DNA of 64,000 nucleotides, taken from positions 62,001 through 126,000 of the forward strand of contig NZ_JARAMP010000003.1 of NCBI RefSeq assembly GCF_028802875.1. The letters are read 5' to 3'. Within the stretch, counting starts at the first letter, position 1; the number at the start of each line of letters is the position of its first letter. Shown here piece by piece: positions 15,858 through 25,941 of this stretch. The notes under the pieces were generated by a model, which did no database searches, was not told the DNA's origin, and was given only the letters and a program-made list of their open reading frames with translations. The position numbers were made by a program, and so were the translations under genes. Source of the stretch: Seohaeicola sp024304985 (lineage in GTDB: Bacteria > Pseudomonadota > Alphaproteobacteria > Rhodobacterales > Rhodobacteraceae).

Positions 15858-17576
15858 ATGACCTACCGTGCCCCCGTCGCGGATTTCCGTTTCATCTTCG
15901 ACCATGTCGCCGATCTGGGCCGCGTCATCGCCACGGATCGTTTCGCCGATGCCACGCCGGATGTGACCGATGCGATCCTGACCGAGGCGGGCAAGCTGTG
16001 CGAGGACAAGCTGGCCCCGTTGCAGCGGGCGGGCGATCTGCATCCGGCGCGGCTGGAGAATGGCAAGGTCCGCACCACGCCCGGTTTTGCCGAGGCCTAT
16101 GCTGCGATTGCCGAGGGCGGCTGGGTCTCCATCGCGGCGAGCCCGGATTTCGGTGGGATGGGGCTGCCGATGGCGGTGACCACGGCGGTGAACGAGATGA
16201 TGAGCGGGGCCTGTCTGTCGTTGCAGTTGAACCCCTTGATGACGCAGGGCCAGATCGAGGCGCTGGAGCATCACGCGAGCGAGGCCATCAAGCAGGTCTA
16301 TCTGCCCAAGCTGGTGACGGGCGAATGGTGCGGGACCATGAACCTGACCGAGCCGCAGGCAGGCAGCGATGTGGGCGCGCTGACCACGAAGGCGGTGCCG
16401 AACGGGGACGGGACCTATGCGATCACCGGGCAGAAGATCTATATCAGTTGGGGTGACAATGATTTCAGCGCCAATGTCTGTCATCTGGTGCTGGCGCGGT
16501 TGCCGGATGGCAAGCCGGGGACCAAGGGGATCAGCCTGTTTCTGGTGCCCAAGCTGATCCCGGATGCCAAGGGCAATCCGGGTGTGGCCAACAGCCTGAA
16601 GGTGGTGAGCCTTGAGCACAAGATGGGTCTGCATGGCAGCCCGACCTGCGTGATGCAGTATGAGGGGGCGACCGGCTGGTTGATCGGCGCGGAACATGAC
16701 GGCATGGCTGCGATGTTCACCATGATGAACAACGCCCGCCTTGGGGTGGGGGCGCAGGGGATTGGCGTGGCTGAGGCGGCGACGCAACACGCGCTGGCCT
16801 ATGCCGCGGATCGGCGGCAGGGGCGCACGCCTGTGGGCGAGGGGCGCGGGCCTATCCTGGATCATGCGGATGTGCGGCGGATGCTGCTGACGATGAAGGC
16901 CGAGACATTCGCGGCGCGGTCGATCGCGATGGCCTGTGCGGTGGCGATCGACATGACCACCGCGACGGGCGAGGCGGAGTGCAGGGCGCGGGCGGCGTTG
17001 TTGACGCCGATCGCCAAGGCCTTTGGCACCGATACCGGCATCAGCGTGGCCGAGATGGGCGTGCAGGTGCATGGCGGCATGGGCTTTGTCGAGGAAACCG
17101 GGGCGGCGCAGTTCAGCCGCGATGTGCGTGTGACGGCGATCTATGAAGGCACGAACGGGATCCAGTCGATGGATCTTGTGGGGCGCAAGATGATGGATGG
17201 GGGCGAGGCGGCGTTTCGCCTTCTGGACGAGATCGAGGCCCATGCCGAGACGGCGCGCGCGCGCCATCCGGGCATGGCCGAGAAGGTCTGGCAGGCCGGC
17301 GAATCGCTGCGCGAGGCGGTGGAATGGCTGGTGGCGCAGTCTGACATGACCACGCGCTTTGCCGGCTCGGTGCCGTTTCTGCGGGCCTTCGCACGGGTGC
17401 TGGGGGCGCACTACCACCTGAAGGCGGCTTTGGCTGAGGGCGATGAGGGGCCGCGCGTCAAGCTGGCGCGGTTCTATATCAACCGGCTTTTGCCGGAGCA
17501 TGCCGGGCTTTTGGCGCAGGCGATGGCCGGGGCCGGGGATCTTTATGCCATGACTGATGCCGAGTTGTGCGCGTGA
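15858..17576 (+). CDS. Acyl-CoA dehydrogenase (long FadE-like form with C-terminal extension)
   Basis: FAD-dependent enzyme that oxidises acyl-CoA to trans-2-enoyl-CoA in beta-oxidation, passing electrons to ETF; the ETF-quinone oxidoreductase gene is 6.5 kb away. The 572-residue chain has the FAD/substrate segments MNLTEPQAGSDVGAL (near 160) and YISWGDND, then the C-terminal helical bundle with VHGGMGFVEETGAAQFSRD and ITAIYEGTNGIQSMDL-like residues, followed by a 120-residue acyl-CoA dehydrogenase C-terminal domain. The ATG at 15858 is used, after GGAGGAG; an upstream in-frame ATG gives an Arg-rich, unlikely leader. It overlaps the next gene by one base. Confidence 0.93.
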   Translation: MTYRAPVADFRFIFDHVADLGRVIATDRFADATPDVTDAILTEAGKLCEDKLAPLQRAGDLHPARLENGKVRTTPGFAEAYAAIAEGGWVSIAASPDFGGMGLPMAVTTAVNEMMSGACLSLQLNPLMTQGQIEALEHHASEAIKQVYLPKLVTGEWCGTMNLTEPQAGSDVGALTTKAVPNGDGTYAITGQKIYISWGDNDFSANVCHLVLARLPDGKPGTKGISLFLVPKLIPDAKGNPGVANSLKVVSLEHKMGLHGSPTCVMQYEGATGWLIGAEHDGMAAMFTMMNNARLGVGAQGIGVAEAATQHALAYAADRRQGRTPVGEGRGPILDHADVRRMLLTMKAETFAARSIAMACAVAIDMTTATGEAECRARAALLTPIAKAFGTDTGISVAEMGVQVHGGMGFVEETGAAQFSRDVRVTAIYEGTNGIQSMDLVGRKMMDGGEAAFRLLDEIEAHAETARARHPGMAEKVWQAGESLREAVEWLVAQSDMTTRFAGSVPFLRAFARVLGAHYHLKAALAEGDEGPRVKLARFYINRLLPEHAGLLAQAMAGAGDLYAMTDAELCA

Positions 17577-18619
17577 TGGACGGCGCGGGCGCTGGTATCC
17601 GGTATCCTTGGGAGACAGCACCCGACCCCGGTCAGGCGTTGCAGGTGGCGGAGGGCGTGCTGTGGATCAGGCTGCCCCTGCCGATGGCGCTGGATCACGT
17701 CAATATCTATGCGCTGGACGAGGGTGATCACTGGACCATCGTCGATACGGGTGTGCATTCGCGCAAGGCCGTGGCGATCTGGCAGGATCTGCTGGCGGGG
17801 GTCTTGCAGGGCAGGCCCGTGGGGCGGGTGATCCTGACGCATCATCACCCTGATCATGTGGGGATGGCGGGCTGGCTGATGCAGGAACAGGGGGCGGAAC
17901 TTTGGACCACGCGCACCGCCTGGCTGATGGCCAGGATGCTGATTCTGGATTGCGAGGAGCGGCCGAGCGAGCAGGCGCGCGCTTTCTGGCGGCGGGCGGG
18001 GATGGATGCCGCGATCTATGAGAAACGCTGCAACGAGCGGCCCTTCAACTTTGCCGATATCGCACATCCCCTGCCTGTCGGCTATGTCCGCGTGCAGCAG
18101 GGCGATGTGATCCGTGGGGCGGGGCGTGACTGGGATGTGCATATGGGCGCGGGCCATGCGCCGGAGCATCTGACGCTGTGGAGCCGGGATTGCCAACTGG
18201 TGATCTCGGGCGATCAGATCCTGCCGTCAATCAGCCCGAATATCGGCGTCTACGCGACGGAGCCAGAGGCGGACCCCTTGGCCGACTGGCTGGAGGCGTG
18301 CGAGCGTTTGGGGCGGTTGGCGCGCGAGGATCATCTGGTCTTGGGCGGGCACAAGCTGCCCTTCACGGGTTTGCCGTTCCGGATGCGGCAGCTGGTCGAC
18401 AATCACCACGGGGGCTTGCGGCGCCTGCTGGCGCATCTGGAGGGGCCGCGCGTGGCCTCGGACTGTTTCGCGCCCCTGTTCAAGCGGCGGATCGACGAGG
18501 GGACCTATGGTCTGGCGCTGGTGGAAACCGTTGCGCATCTGAACCATCTGCATAAACTTGGTCAGGTGACGCGGGAGATGGGCGCGGACGGGGCCTGGCT
18601 TTGGCAGGTCGCGCGCTGA
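17576..18619 (+). CDS. MBL-fold metallo-hydrolase
   Basis: A 347-residue metallo-beta-lactamase-fold hydrolase with the zinc motif THHHPDHVG (88-96); further ligand histidines are GAGHAPEHLTLW (near 188) and GGHKLPF (near 258). The helical C-terminal domain resembles LACTB2-like members. The substrate is not evident; thioesters or phosphodiesters are possible for this group. The ATG shares its A with the TGA of the acyl-CoA dehydrogenase, so they are translationally coupled, hinting at work on acyl-CoA-derived compounds (inference only). Confidence 0.88.
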   Translation: MDGAGAGIRYPWETAPDPGQALQVAEGVLWIRLPLPMALDHVNIYALDEGDHWTIVDTGVHSRKAVAIWQDLLAGVLQGRPVGRVILTHHHPDHVGMAGWLMQEQGAELWTTRTAWLMARMLILDCEERPSEQARAFWRRAGMDAAIYEKRCNERPFNFADIAHPLPVGYVRVQQGDVIRGAGRDWDVHMGAGHAPEHLTLWSRDCQLVISGDQILPSISPNIGVYATEPEADPLADWLEACERLGRLAREDHLVLGGHKLPFTGLPFRMRQLVDNHHGGLRRLLAHLEGPRVASDCFAPLFKRRIDEGTYGLALVETVAHLNHLHKLGQVTREMGADGAWLWQVAR

Positions 18620-18645
18620 CATCCGGCAGGGACAGGGGCAGGGCG

Positions 18646-19101
18646 ATGGAGACCAAGATCAGCACCGTGGCCGAGGCGCATGAGCGCGACCCGCTGACCC
18701 CGCGCCGCTGCGATGTGCATGCCGACAGCGACGAGGCGACCGTGAAGCAGGTGGCCGCCGATCTGGATTCCGTGAATATCGAGGACAAGAGCGAGGCGGA
18801 ATGGGCCTATGAGCGGCTGGTGATCTATATTCAGGAGTTCGAGGCGGAGCTGGACGAGGAACATGAGGTCGCCATGGGATTCGCGGGCAGCGAGGCCGGG
18901 GTGTTGCAGATCGAGGGGATGGGGTTTTTCGATCCCGACATCCTGACCTTTCACGGCACGGATGAGGACGGGGTGCCGACGCAGTTGATCCAGCATGTCA
19001 GCCAGTTGAGCGTGATCCTGCGCGCCATGCCCAAGGCGGCCGAGGAAGAGCCGCCCAAGCGGATCGGCTTTCTGCTGGCGCGGCGGCTGGAGAAGGGATG
19101 A
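18646..19101 (+). CDS. Small conserved protein, probably DUF6173
   Basis: A 151-residue acidic cytosolic protein. The central SEAEWAYERLVIYIQEFEAELDEEHEV and GMGFFDPDILTFHG regions resemble a family I associate with DUF6173 in Rhodobacteraceae; I hold that label loosely. No catalytic motif is visible. I chose METKISTVAEA (ATG 18646), preceded by a GGGCAGGGCG purine run, over an in-frame start inside the preceding gene. It lies 26 bp after the MBL hydrolase, on the same strand. Confidence 0.75.
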   Translation: METKISTVAEAHERDPLTPRRCDVHADSDEATVKQVAADLDSVNIEDKSEAEWAYERLVIYIQEFEAELDEEHEVAMGFAGSEAGVLQIEGMGFFDPDILTFHGTDEDGVPTQLIQHVSQLSVILRAMPKAAEEEPPKRIGFLLARRLEKG

Positions 19102-19235
19102 GGCGGGGCAGGGCATCGCGAAAAACCGCGCGCTGCGCCGTTTTGACAGGATGACAGGGCCGGGGAATTGCGGTATTCCGACGCCCGACGCCACCGGACG
19201 GTGGCACGGCGCGAACAGTTTGAAGGACGATCCCA

Positions 19236-19370
19236 ATGGCAGAGCACAAGCACGGCGAGATGAACACCGAGGTTCAGGAAAAGACCTTTGAGGGATTCGT
19301 CCGCTTCACCGTCTGGTCCGTGGTGGTGATCATCGGCATCCTGCTGTTCATGGCGCTGGTCAACAGCTGA
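19236..19370 (+). CDS. aa3-type cytochrome c oxidase subunit IV (44 aa)
   Basis: A micro-gene translating to MAEHKHGEMNTEVQEKTFEG followed by a single membrane helix (about 25-41) and ending LVNS. The length, polar His/Glu-rich start and KTFxGFVRFTVWSVV pattern match bacterial aa3-oxidase subunit IV, a one-helix accessory of the proton-pumping terminal oxidase described from Paracoccus. An AAGGACGA ribosome site precedes the ATG at 19236. The large oxidase subunits are not in this window. Confidence 0.9.
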   Translation: MAEHKHGEMNTEVQEKTFEGFVRFTVWSVVVIIGILLFMALVNS

Positions 19371-19408
19371 TCTGTCTGCTGTCCGGACCCCGACGCGATA
19401 GGTTCTTC

Positions 19409-20056
19409 ATGACAATCCCACGTCTCGCATTGGCCCTTGCGGTCATGGTCGGGCTTTCCGCCTGTGCGCCGGTGCCCGAAACATCGCAGTCGATGACGGA
19501 TTCCCAGCTGCGCGAGAAGGTCTATCGTCATGATGGTCCGCCCGCGCTGACCCTGTTCACCATGGTGAACAATTCCAACGGGTCCGGGGCGCATACCTCT
19601 TTGATGGTGAACGGGTCGCAGCGGGTGATCTTTGATCCTGCGGGGTCCTTTCGCCATCCGCGCATCGCGACCAAGAATGACGTGGTCTATGGTGTGACGC
19701 CGGTGATGGAGGATACCTACACCCGCTTTCACGCGCGTGAGACATTCCATGTGATCGTGCAGCATGTCGAGGTGTCGCCCGAGGTGGCCGAGGATGTGCT
19801 GCGCCGTGTGCTGGCACAGGGGCCGATTCCGCGGGCGCAATGCGCGCTGAGCACGTCTGAATTGCTGCGCGATGTGCCGGGCCTGAACGGGGCGATCCGG
19901 TCCACATGGTTCCCGAACCAGTTGGCGGCGCAGTTCGGCCAGTTGCCGGGGGCGACCACCCAGCGGCTTTATGAATATGACGATGCGGACCGCTTCAAGG
20001 CGCTGGAATCCTTTGATCCCGAGCGGGTGAAGGCGGCGCAAGCGGCGGCGGAGTAA
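19409..20056 (+). CDS. Putative lipoprotein of unknown function
   Basis: A 215-residue protein with a lipoprotein signal peptide: hydrophobic residues 5-18, then the lipobox LSAC with lipidated Cys19. The body contains SGAHTSLMVNGSQRVIFDPAG, a pattern like periplasmic proteins that handle a permuted papain-like fold, and one further Cys near 145. I do not recognise a named family. It starts 38 bp after the oxidase micro-gene and may share its transcript. A post-stop motif follows 44 nt after its stop. Confidence 0.78.
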   Translation: MTIPRLALALAVMVGLSACAPVPETSQSMTDSQLREKVYRHDGPPALTLFTMVNNSNGSGAHTSLMVNGSQRVIFDPAGSFRHPRIATKNDVVYGVTPVMEDTYTRFHARETFHVIVQHVEVSPEVAEDVLRRVLAQGPIPRAQCALSTSELLRDVPGLNGAIRSTWFPNQLAAQFGQLPGATTQRLYEYDDADRFKALESFDPERVKAAQAAAE

Positions 20057-20083
20057 TCTGCCGCCACGCTTGGGGCGGGCGGG

Positions 20084-20122
20084 GGACGCTCCGCGGGGGA
20101 TATTTTCGGCAAGAAGAAGCGG
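20084..20122 (+). repeat. Post-stop motif copy 3, 39 nt identical to copy 2
   Basis: Core TATTTTCGGCAAGAAGAAG at 20101-20119, in the sense direction of the lipoprotein gene ending at 20056. The wider 39 nt match 14713-14751 base for base. It lies between convergent genes. Confidence 0.8.
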
Positions 20123-20132
20123 ACGGCTTGGT

Positions 20133-20471
20133 CTATCCCATCAGGTAGAGCAGCAGATAGAGCATGCCTGCCCCGCCGAAAATCGCGGCGAGCACGTTCT
20201 TGGTGAAATATCCCACCGCCAGCGTGGTCAGCGCGGCCGTCAGGCGCGGCAGGTCCAGCACGCCGTCGGTGGCTGTGGGCCAGACGACCAGCGGTGCGAC
20301 CAGACCGGGCAGCACGGCCACGGCGGTGTAGCGCAGGTGGCGCATCAGCCAGTCGGGCATGGGCCGGTTGCCGATCAGGCCCAGAAAGACGAAGCGCAGT
20401 CCGAAACTGCCCAGACCCAGCAGGATGATGACGGTCCAGAGCGTGCCCTTGGCGATGATGGGATCGGTCAT
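20133..20471 (-). CDS. azlD: AzlD family branched-chain amino-acid transport subunit
   Basis: A 112-residue protein with about four hydrophobic segments (residues 8-25, 38-52, 66-82, 90-110), the small partner of AzlC in a branched-chain amino-acid exporter. Motifs such as FGLRFVFL and RYTAVAVLPGLVAPLV are typical of AzlD. I use the ATG at 20471, which overlaps the AzlC stop (ATGA, 20468-20471); an in-frame ATG eight codons earlier is less likely. The converging upstream strand carries a post-stop motif next to its stop. Confidence 0.88.
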   Translation of the reverse strand: MTDPIIAKGTLWTVIILLGLGSFGLRFVFLGLIGNRPMPDWLMRHLRYTAVAVLPGLVAPLVVWPTATDGVLDLPRLTAALTTLAVGYFTKNVLAAIFGGAGMLYLLLYLMG

Positions 20472-21184
20472 GGCTGTGTCCTCCGGCTCATCCACAACTC
20501 AACCTGTGCGCCCACCATCATGCCGCCGATGCCTGCGATGATCAGGCCAAGGTTGAAGGGGACGAAGGCAAAGCCGAGGGCGAGCGCGACCGAGGCGAGG
20601 GCGGCGGCCTTGTGCGCCAGCGTCCGCAGCGCCGGCGCGATCATGGCGATGAAGGTGATGGGCACCGCGAAATCAAGGGCCAGACCAGCGGGCATGGAAC
20701 TGCCGATCAGGGCGCCGGCCACGGTCATGGCATACCAGATCGGGATCACAGGGGTGACAGCGCCGAAGTAGAAGGCCATTTTCTGCGCGGGCGTCCAGTC
20801 GTGGTTGCGCTCGTAGGCGAGGATGGAGCAGGCATAGGACTGATCCACCATGACATAGGCGGCGAGTGCGCGCTGCCAGAGTGGCGTGGCCCCCAGATGC
20901 GGGGTGAGCGAGGCCGAATACATCGCCATCCGCAGGTTCACGGCCAGCGCCGAGGCGAGGACAATGATCGTGGGCGCGTTCTCCTGCATCAGTTGCAGCG
21001 CTGTGAATTGCGCGGCCCCGGCGATCACGACGACCGAAAAGGCCAGTGTTTCCCAGACGTTCAGCCCGGCTTCCGTGGCAACCACGCCGAACAGAAGGGC
21101 GAAGGGCGCGACCACAAGGATGAAGGGTGCGCCGTCGCGGACGCCCTTCCAATAGACGGATTTGGTGGTGGTGAGGGTCATCAT
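20468..21184 (-). CDS. azlC: AzlC family branched-chain amino-acid permease
   Basis: A 238-residue inner-membrane protein with about six to seven helices, the large subunit of the AzlCD exporter. The N-terminal region GVRDGAPFILVVAPFALLFG (about 15-34) and AQFTALQLMQENAP with YALTDQSY-like YVMVDQSYACS match the family. It is translationally coupled to azlD. Two adjacent ATG codons (21184 and 21181) are possible starts; the upstream sequence does not decide between them. Confidence 0.9.
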   Translation of the reverse strand: MMTLTTTKSVYWKGVRDGAPFILVVAPFALLFGVVATEAGLNVWETLAFSVVVIAGAAQFTALQLMQENAPTIIVLASALAVNLRMAMYSASLTPHLGATPLWQRALAAYVMVDQSYACSILAYERNHDWTPAQKMAFYFGAVTPVIPIWYAMTVAGALIGSSMPAGLALDFAVPITFIAMIAPALRTLAHKAAALASVALALGFAFVPFNLGLIIAGIGGMMVGAQVELWMSRRTQP

Positions 21185-21239
21185 CTGCCTTTAGAACGGG
21201 GCGTGGCCTACCCCTAAGCGGTGGCCGGGGGAGATTCAA

Positions 21240-21845
21240 TTGCCGATCAAGCAGGTTGCAGGGGTCATTCTGGCAGGAGGGCAGGCGCGGCGCATGGGGG
21301 GCGGCGACAAATGCCTGTTGCCGCTGGCCGAGGGGCAGGTTGTTCTGGACGAGATTGTCGCGCGGCTGTCGGGGCAGGTGGCGTGTCTGGCGCTGAATGC
21401 CAATGGCGATCCGGCGCGGTTTGGCGCGTGGAATCTGCCGGTTCTGTCGGATGAGATGGCGGATGCGGGGCCGCTGGCAGGTGTGCTGGCGGCGATGGGC
21501 TGGGCGCAGGGGCAGGGCTGTGACGCGGTCGTCACCGTGGCGGGGGACACGCCGTTTTTTCCGGGTGATCTGGTGGCGCGACTGGCGGCAGGCGGCGGGG
21601 CGGTGGCTTTCGCTGCGACCGACCGGGTGCATCCTGTCTTTGCGCTGTGGGACGTGGCGCTGGCCCCGGCGCTGCGCGCGGCGCTGGCGGATGGCACGCG
21701 GCGGGTGATGGCGTTCGCGACGGCGCAGGGCGCGGTGGAGGTTGTCTTTCCGGTGACGGGGGCTGTTGATCCGTTTTTCAACATCAACACCCCGGACGAT
21801 CTGGCGCGGGCGCGGGATCTTGTCGCCAAGGGAGTGCAGGCATGA
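21240..21845 (+). CDS. mobA: Molybdenum cofactor guanylyltransferase
   Basis: Joins GMP from GTP to Mo-molybdopterin, giving the MGD cofactor used by DMSO-reductase-family enzymes. The 201-residue protein has the nucleotide-binding LAGGQARRMGGGDK (11-24), a Mg-binding region VTVAGDTPFFP (near 98), and NINTPDDL near the C-terminus. The start is TTG at 21240, set by a GGGGGAG ribosome site seven bases upstream and by the family N-terminus. Its stop overlaps mobB by 4 nt. Confidence 0.92.
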   Translation: MPIKQVAGVILAGGQARRMGGGDKCLLPLAEGQVVLDEIVARLSGQVACLALNANGDPARFGAWNLPVLSDEMADAGPLAGVLAAMGWAQGQGCDAVVTVAGDTPFFPGDLVARLAAGGGAVAFAATDRVHPVFALWDVALAPALRAALADGTRRVMAFATAQGAVEVVFPVTGAVDPFFNINTPDDLARARDLVAKGVQA

Positions 21846-22357
21846 AGGTTTACGGTGTCATCGGCTGGAAGAATTCGGGCAAGACCGGGCTGATGGAGCG
21901 GTTGATCGCCGAGATCCGGGCACGCGGGTTGAGCGTGTCCAGCATCAAGCATGCGCATCATGCCTTTGATATCGACCAGCCCGGCAAGGACAGTTTCCGG
22001 CACAGGCAGGCGGGGGCGGGCGAGGTGCTTTTGGCCTCAGCCCGGCGCTGGGTTCTGATGCATGAGAACGAGAACGAGGAGGAGCCGCCCTTGGCCGCGT
22101 TGCTGGCGCGGCTGTCGCCGGTCGATCTGGTGCTGGTGGAGGGTTACAAGCGCGACGCTCACCCCAAGATCGAGGCGCATCGCGCGGCGACCGGGCAGCC
22201 GCTGATCGCGCCGGATGACCCCACCGTGCGCGCGGTCGCCAGTGAGACGGTGCAGGGCTTGGCCGCGATGGGCTGGCATGGTGCGGCTTTTGATCTGAAC
22301 GACGCGGCCGGGATTGCGGATTTCATTCTGTCGGATCTGGGCTTCCGGGCGACCTAG
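21842..22357 (+). CDS. mobB: Molybdopterin-guanine dinucleotide biosynthesis protein B
   Basis: A 171-residue GTP-binding P-loop protein that assists MobA. The Walker A is GWKNSGKT (8-15); KHAHHAFDIDQPGKDSFRHR and LVLVEGYKRDAHPKIE are family signatures. It is coupled to mobA through an ATGA overlap and its 3' end overlaps the stop of the convergent membrane-protein gene by 4 nt, leaving no room for a separate terminator. Confidence 0.93.
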   Translation: MKVYGVIGWKNSGKTGLMERLIAEIRARGLSVSSIKHAHHAFDIDQPGKDSFRHRQAGAGEVLLASARRWVLMHENENEEEPPLAALLARLSPVDLVLVEGYKRDAHPKIEAHRAATGQPLIAPDDPTVRAVASETVQGLAAMGWHGAAFDLNDAAGIADFILSDLGFRAT

Positions 22358-23370
22358 TCGAAGATCCCCGCGACGCGGCCCAGCAGCATGAAGGCCCGCG
22401 CCGTGCGGGTGTTCGACAGGTCCGAGATTTCGGCATCCGTGGCGTCTTTCTCGAATTCCGCGAACATCTTGTCGAAGCGGCGCAGGAAGTGATGCGCGGC
22501 ATCGCGGAAGATCGGGTCCTGCTTCATGCGTCCGGCGGTGAGGGCCAGAGAGGAGCGGTCGCGGATGCCGCCCAGCGCCGCGATGGCGCGGCCACGTTCG
22601 CCACCGGCAAAACGGCGCCAGATTTCGGGGCGGGCCATGTCGGGGCGCAGGTCGTCCATGTAGATGCCGTCCTGTGACAGCAGGGTCAGCACGTCCTGAC
22701 TGGCCTGCACCAGTTGCGCCGCCTGCCGGTCGCGCAGGGCCTTGCGCAGGGCGGCGAAACCTTCCTCATCCTCGGCGGTTTCGGGGAAATTCATGGCGCG
22801 GATGAAATCCTCGCGCGAGAGGGGCGGCCCCATGTCCTCGGCGGGGGTGCCAAGCGGCAGATTGGCCTGATCCTCGGCCCCGTTTTGCGCGGCGGTTTCT
22901 GGTTTCGGCCGCAGCGGCGCGGTCTGGGGGCGGCTGGACGTGAACTTGGCCAGTGCCGTTTCGGTCTTGCGCGTGGCGGCGGCGATCTCGTCCAGTTTGC
23001 GGGCGACAGATGGTTCGGCCGACAGCGCGCGGCCCTGGGATTGTGCCACATAGGCCTGCCGGATCGCGTCGATGGCGGCCTGCAAACGCTGGCTTTCCTC
23101 GCGCATCACGCGGCTGGCGCGGGCGGCGGTGGCGCCGACCCAGATCATCGCCACCGGCATGAACATCGCCAGCATCGTCATCATGAAGCGCAGCGCCCCG
23201 CCCTCATCCGGGACCTGGGAGGCGGGGACCAGAAGGAAGAACAACCCGCAGCCCAGAAGCCAGAGCAGCGACAGCGCAATCGCGATCACCTCGATCGAGG
23301 TGATCTGTGCGGCGCGCGTGCGATCATAGATCCCAAGCGGTGTGGATTTCCCGTCATTTCTTCCGACCAT
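22354..23370 (-). CDS. Two-helix membrane protein of unknown function
   Basis: A 338-residue protein. Residues about 27-47 and 63-84 are membrane helices, followed by a probable coiled coil (about 88-145, RASRVMREESQRLQAAIDAIR) and a long soluble C-terminal part with a Pro/Ala-rich linker near 145-185. The C-terminal 150 residues (from SREDFIRAMNFPETAEDEEGF) look compact and helical. I do not know a named family; the layout suggests a membrane-tethered cytosolic domain. It lies just downstream of greA in the same direction, 27 bp away, so the two may be co-transcribed. Confidence 0.75.
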   Translation of the reverse strand: MVGRNDGKSTPLGIYDRTRAAQITSIEVIAIALSLLWLLGCGLFFLLVPASQVPDEGGALRFMMTMLAMFMPVAMIWVGATAARASRVMREESQRLQAAIDAIRQAYVAQSQGRALSAEPSVARKLDEIAAATRKTETALAKFTSSRPQTAPLRPKPETAAQNGAEDQANLPLGTPAEDMGPPLSREDFIRAMNFPETAEDEEGFAALRKALRDRQAAQLVQASQDVLTLLSQDGIYMDDLRPDMARPEIWRRFAGGERGRAIAALGGIRDRSSLALTAGRMKQDPIFRDAAHHFLRRFDKMFAEFEKDATDAEISDLSNTRTARAFMLLGRVAGIFD

Positions 23371-23397
23371 GGGCCAGATATTCCCTGCAAATAGGGG

Positions 23398-23868
23398 TCA
23401 AATATAGGCGATCTTGACGATTTCGTAAGATTTCTCGCCGCCGGGGGTGCGAACCTCGACGGAATCACCTTCGTCCTTGCCGATCAGGGCGCGCGCAATG
23501 GGCGACTTGATGTTGAGCAGGCCCTTTTCGATGCTGGCCTCGTGTTCGCCCACGATCTGCCAGGTCTTTTCCTCGTCGGTATCCTCGTCCACCAGCGTGA
23601 CGGTGGCCCCGAACTTGATCGCACCGGAGAGGGCCTTGGGATCGATCACCTCGGCCAGCGAGATGATGCCCTCAAGCTCCTTGATGCGGCCTTCGATGAA
23701 GGACTGCTTTTCGCGGGCGGAGTGGTATTCCGCATTCTCGGACAGGTCGCCATGTTCCCGCGCCTCGGCAATCGCCTTGATGATCGCGGGCCGTTCGACG
23801 GATTTCAACTGCTTCAACTCGGCCTCGAGCGCGGCATGTCCCGCGCGGGTCATAGGTATCTTTTCCAT
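23398..23868 (-). CDS. greA: Transcription elongation factor GreA
   Basis: A 156-residue factor that stimulates RNA cleavage by backtracked RNA polymerase. The N-terminal coiled coil (about 5-75) carries the acidic tip segment EAREHGDLSENAEYHSA (41-57), and the C-terminal domain has SPIARALIGKDEGD (near 122) and VRTPGGEKSYEIV, all GreA hallmarks. The ATG at 23868 gives the standard MEKIPMT start. It is divergent from ETF-QO across a 249-bp spacer. Confidence 0.96.
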   Translation of the reverse strand: MEKIPMTRAGHAALEAELKQLKSVERPAIIKAIAEAREHGDLSENAEYHSAREKQSFIEGRIKELEGIISLAEVIDPKALSGAIKFGATVTLVDEDTDEEKTWQIVGEHEASIEKGLLNIKSPIARALIGKDEGDSVEVRTPGGEKSYEIVKIAYI

Positions 23869-24117
23869 CCAACGGGTTCCGTGTACTTGATCTGCGGGAA
23901 ATGACCCGGTTTGCTTTCGGGTTTTGGTGCGCTACACCCTGCCCCAGGGCGCATTGCCTTTGCAATAGTCGAAGCCGGATACCGGCGCAACCGCGCCCGA
24001 CTGCGCTGGAAACGCCGATTTGAGCGGTTTAACGTCGTGTCGTGATTGACGCGCAATGCTGCGGCGCGGTAACCATCGGCGCAATTTTCTTGCGCGCACT
24101 GTCAAAAGGGGCCAGCC

Positions 24118-25767
<1,650 letters not shown>

Positions 25768-25815
25768 GCGGAAGGATCGGGCAGACCTGCCCCGTATTGC
25801 GGCGGAAAGGTGATC

Positions 25816-25840
25816 AGAGAGGCGGCGAATTGCCGCCTCT
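25816..25840 (+). terminator. Terminator hairpin after ETF-QO
   Basis: GAGAGGCGGC and GCCGCCTCTC form a perfect 10-bp stem around a five-base GAATT loop, 48 nt after the ETF-QO stop. The following ATTGCGTTT is only modestly T-rich. It separates ETF-QO from the TPR gene. Confidence 0.7.
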
Positions 25841-25941
25841 CATTGCGTTTGGCCGCAGAAACGCTAGGCTTTATCCTTGAGGAGAGGGTTTGCCCTGTGC
25901 AGACCCCGAAAACAGGCTTGGATCAACCGGGAGGCGTGGCA

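Noticed and set aside
15717..17621. 634-residue minus-strand frame opposite the acyl-CoA dehydrogenase
   Set aside because: Low-quality His/Arg-rich translation; the sense strand has clear FAD and acyl-CoA dehydrogenase motifs throughout.
24046..24075. TTGACG with TAACCA 18 bp downstream as an ETF-QO promoter
   Set aside because: The -10 match is weak and alphaproteobacterial promoters are too variable to support it by eye.
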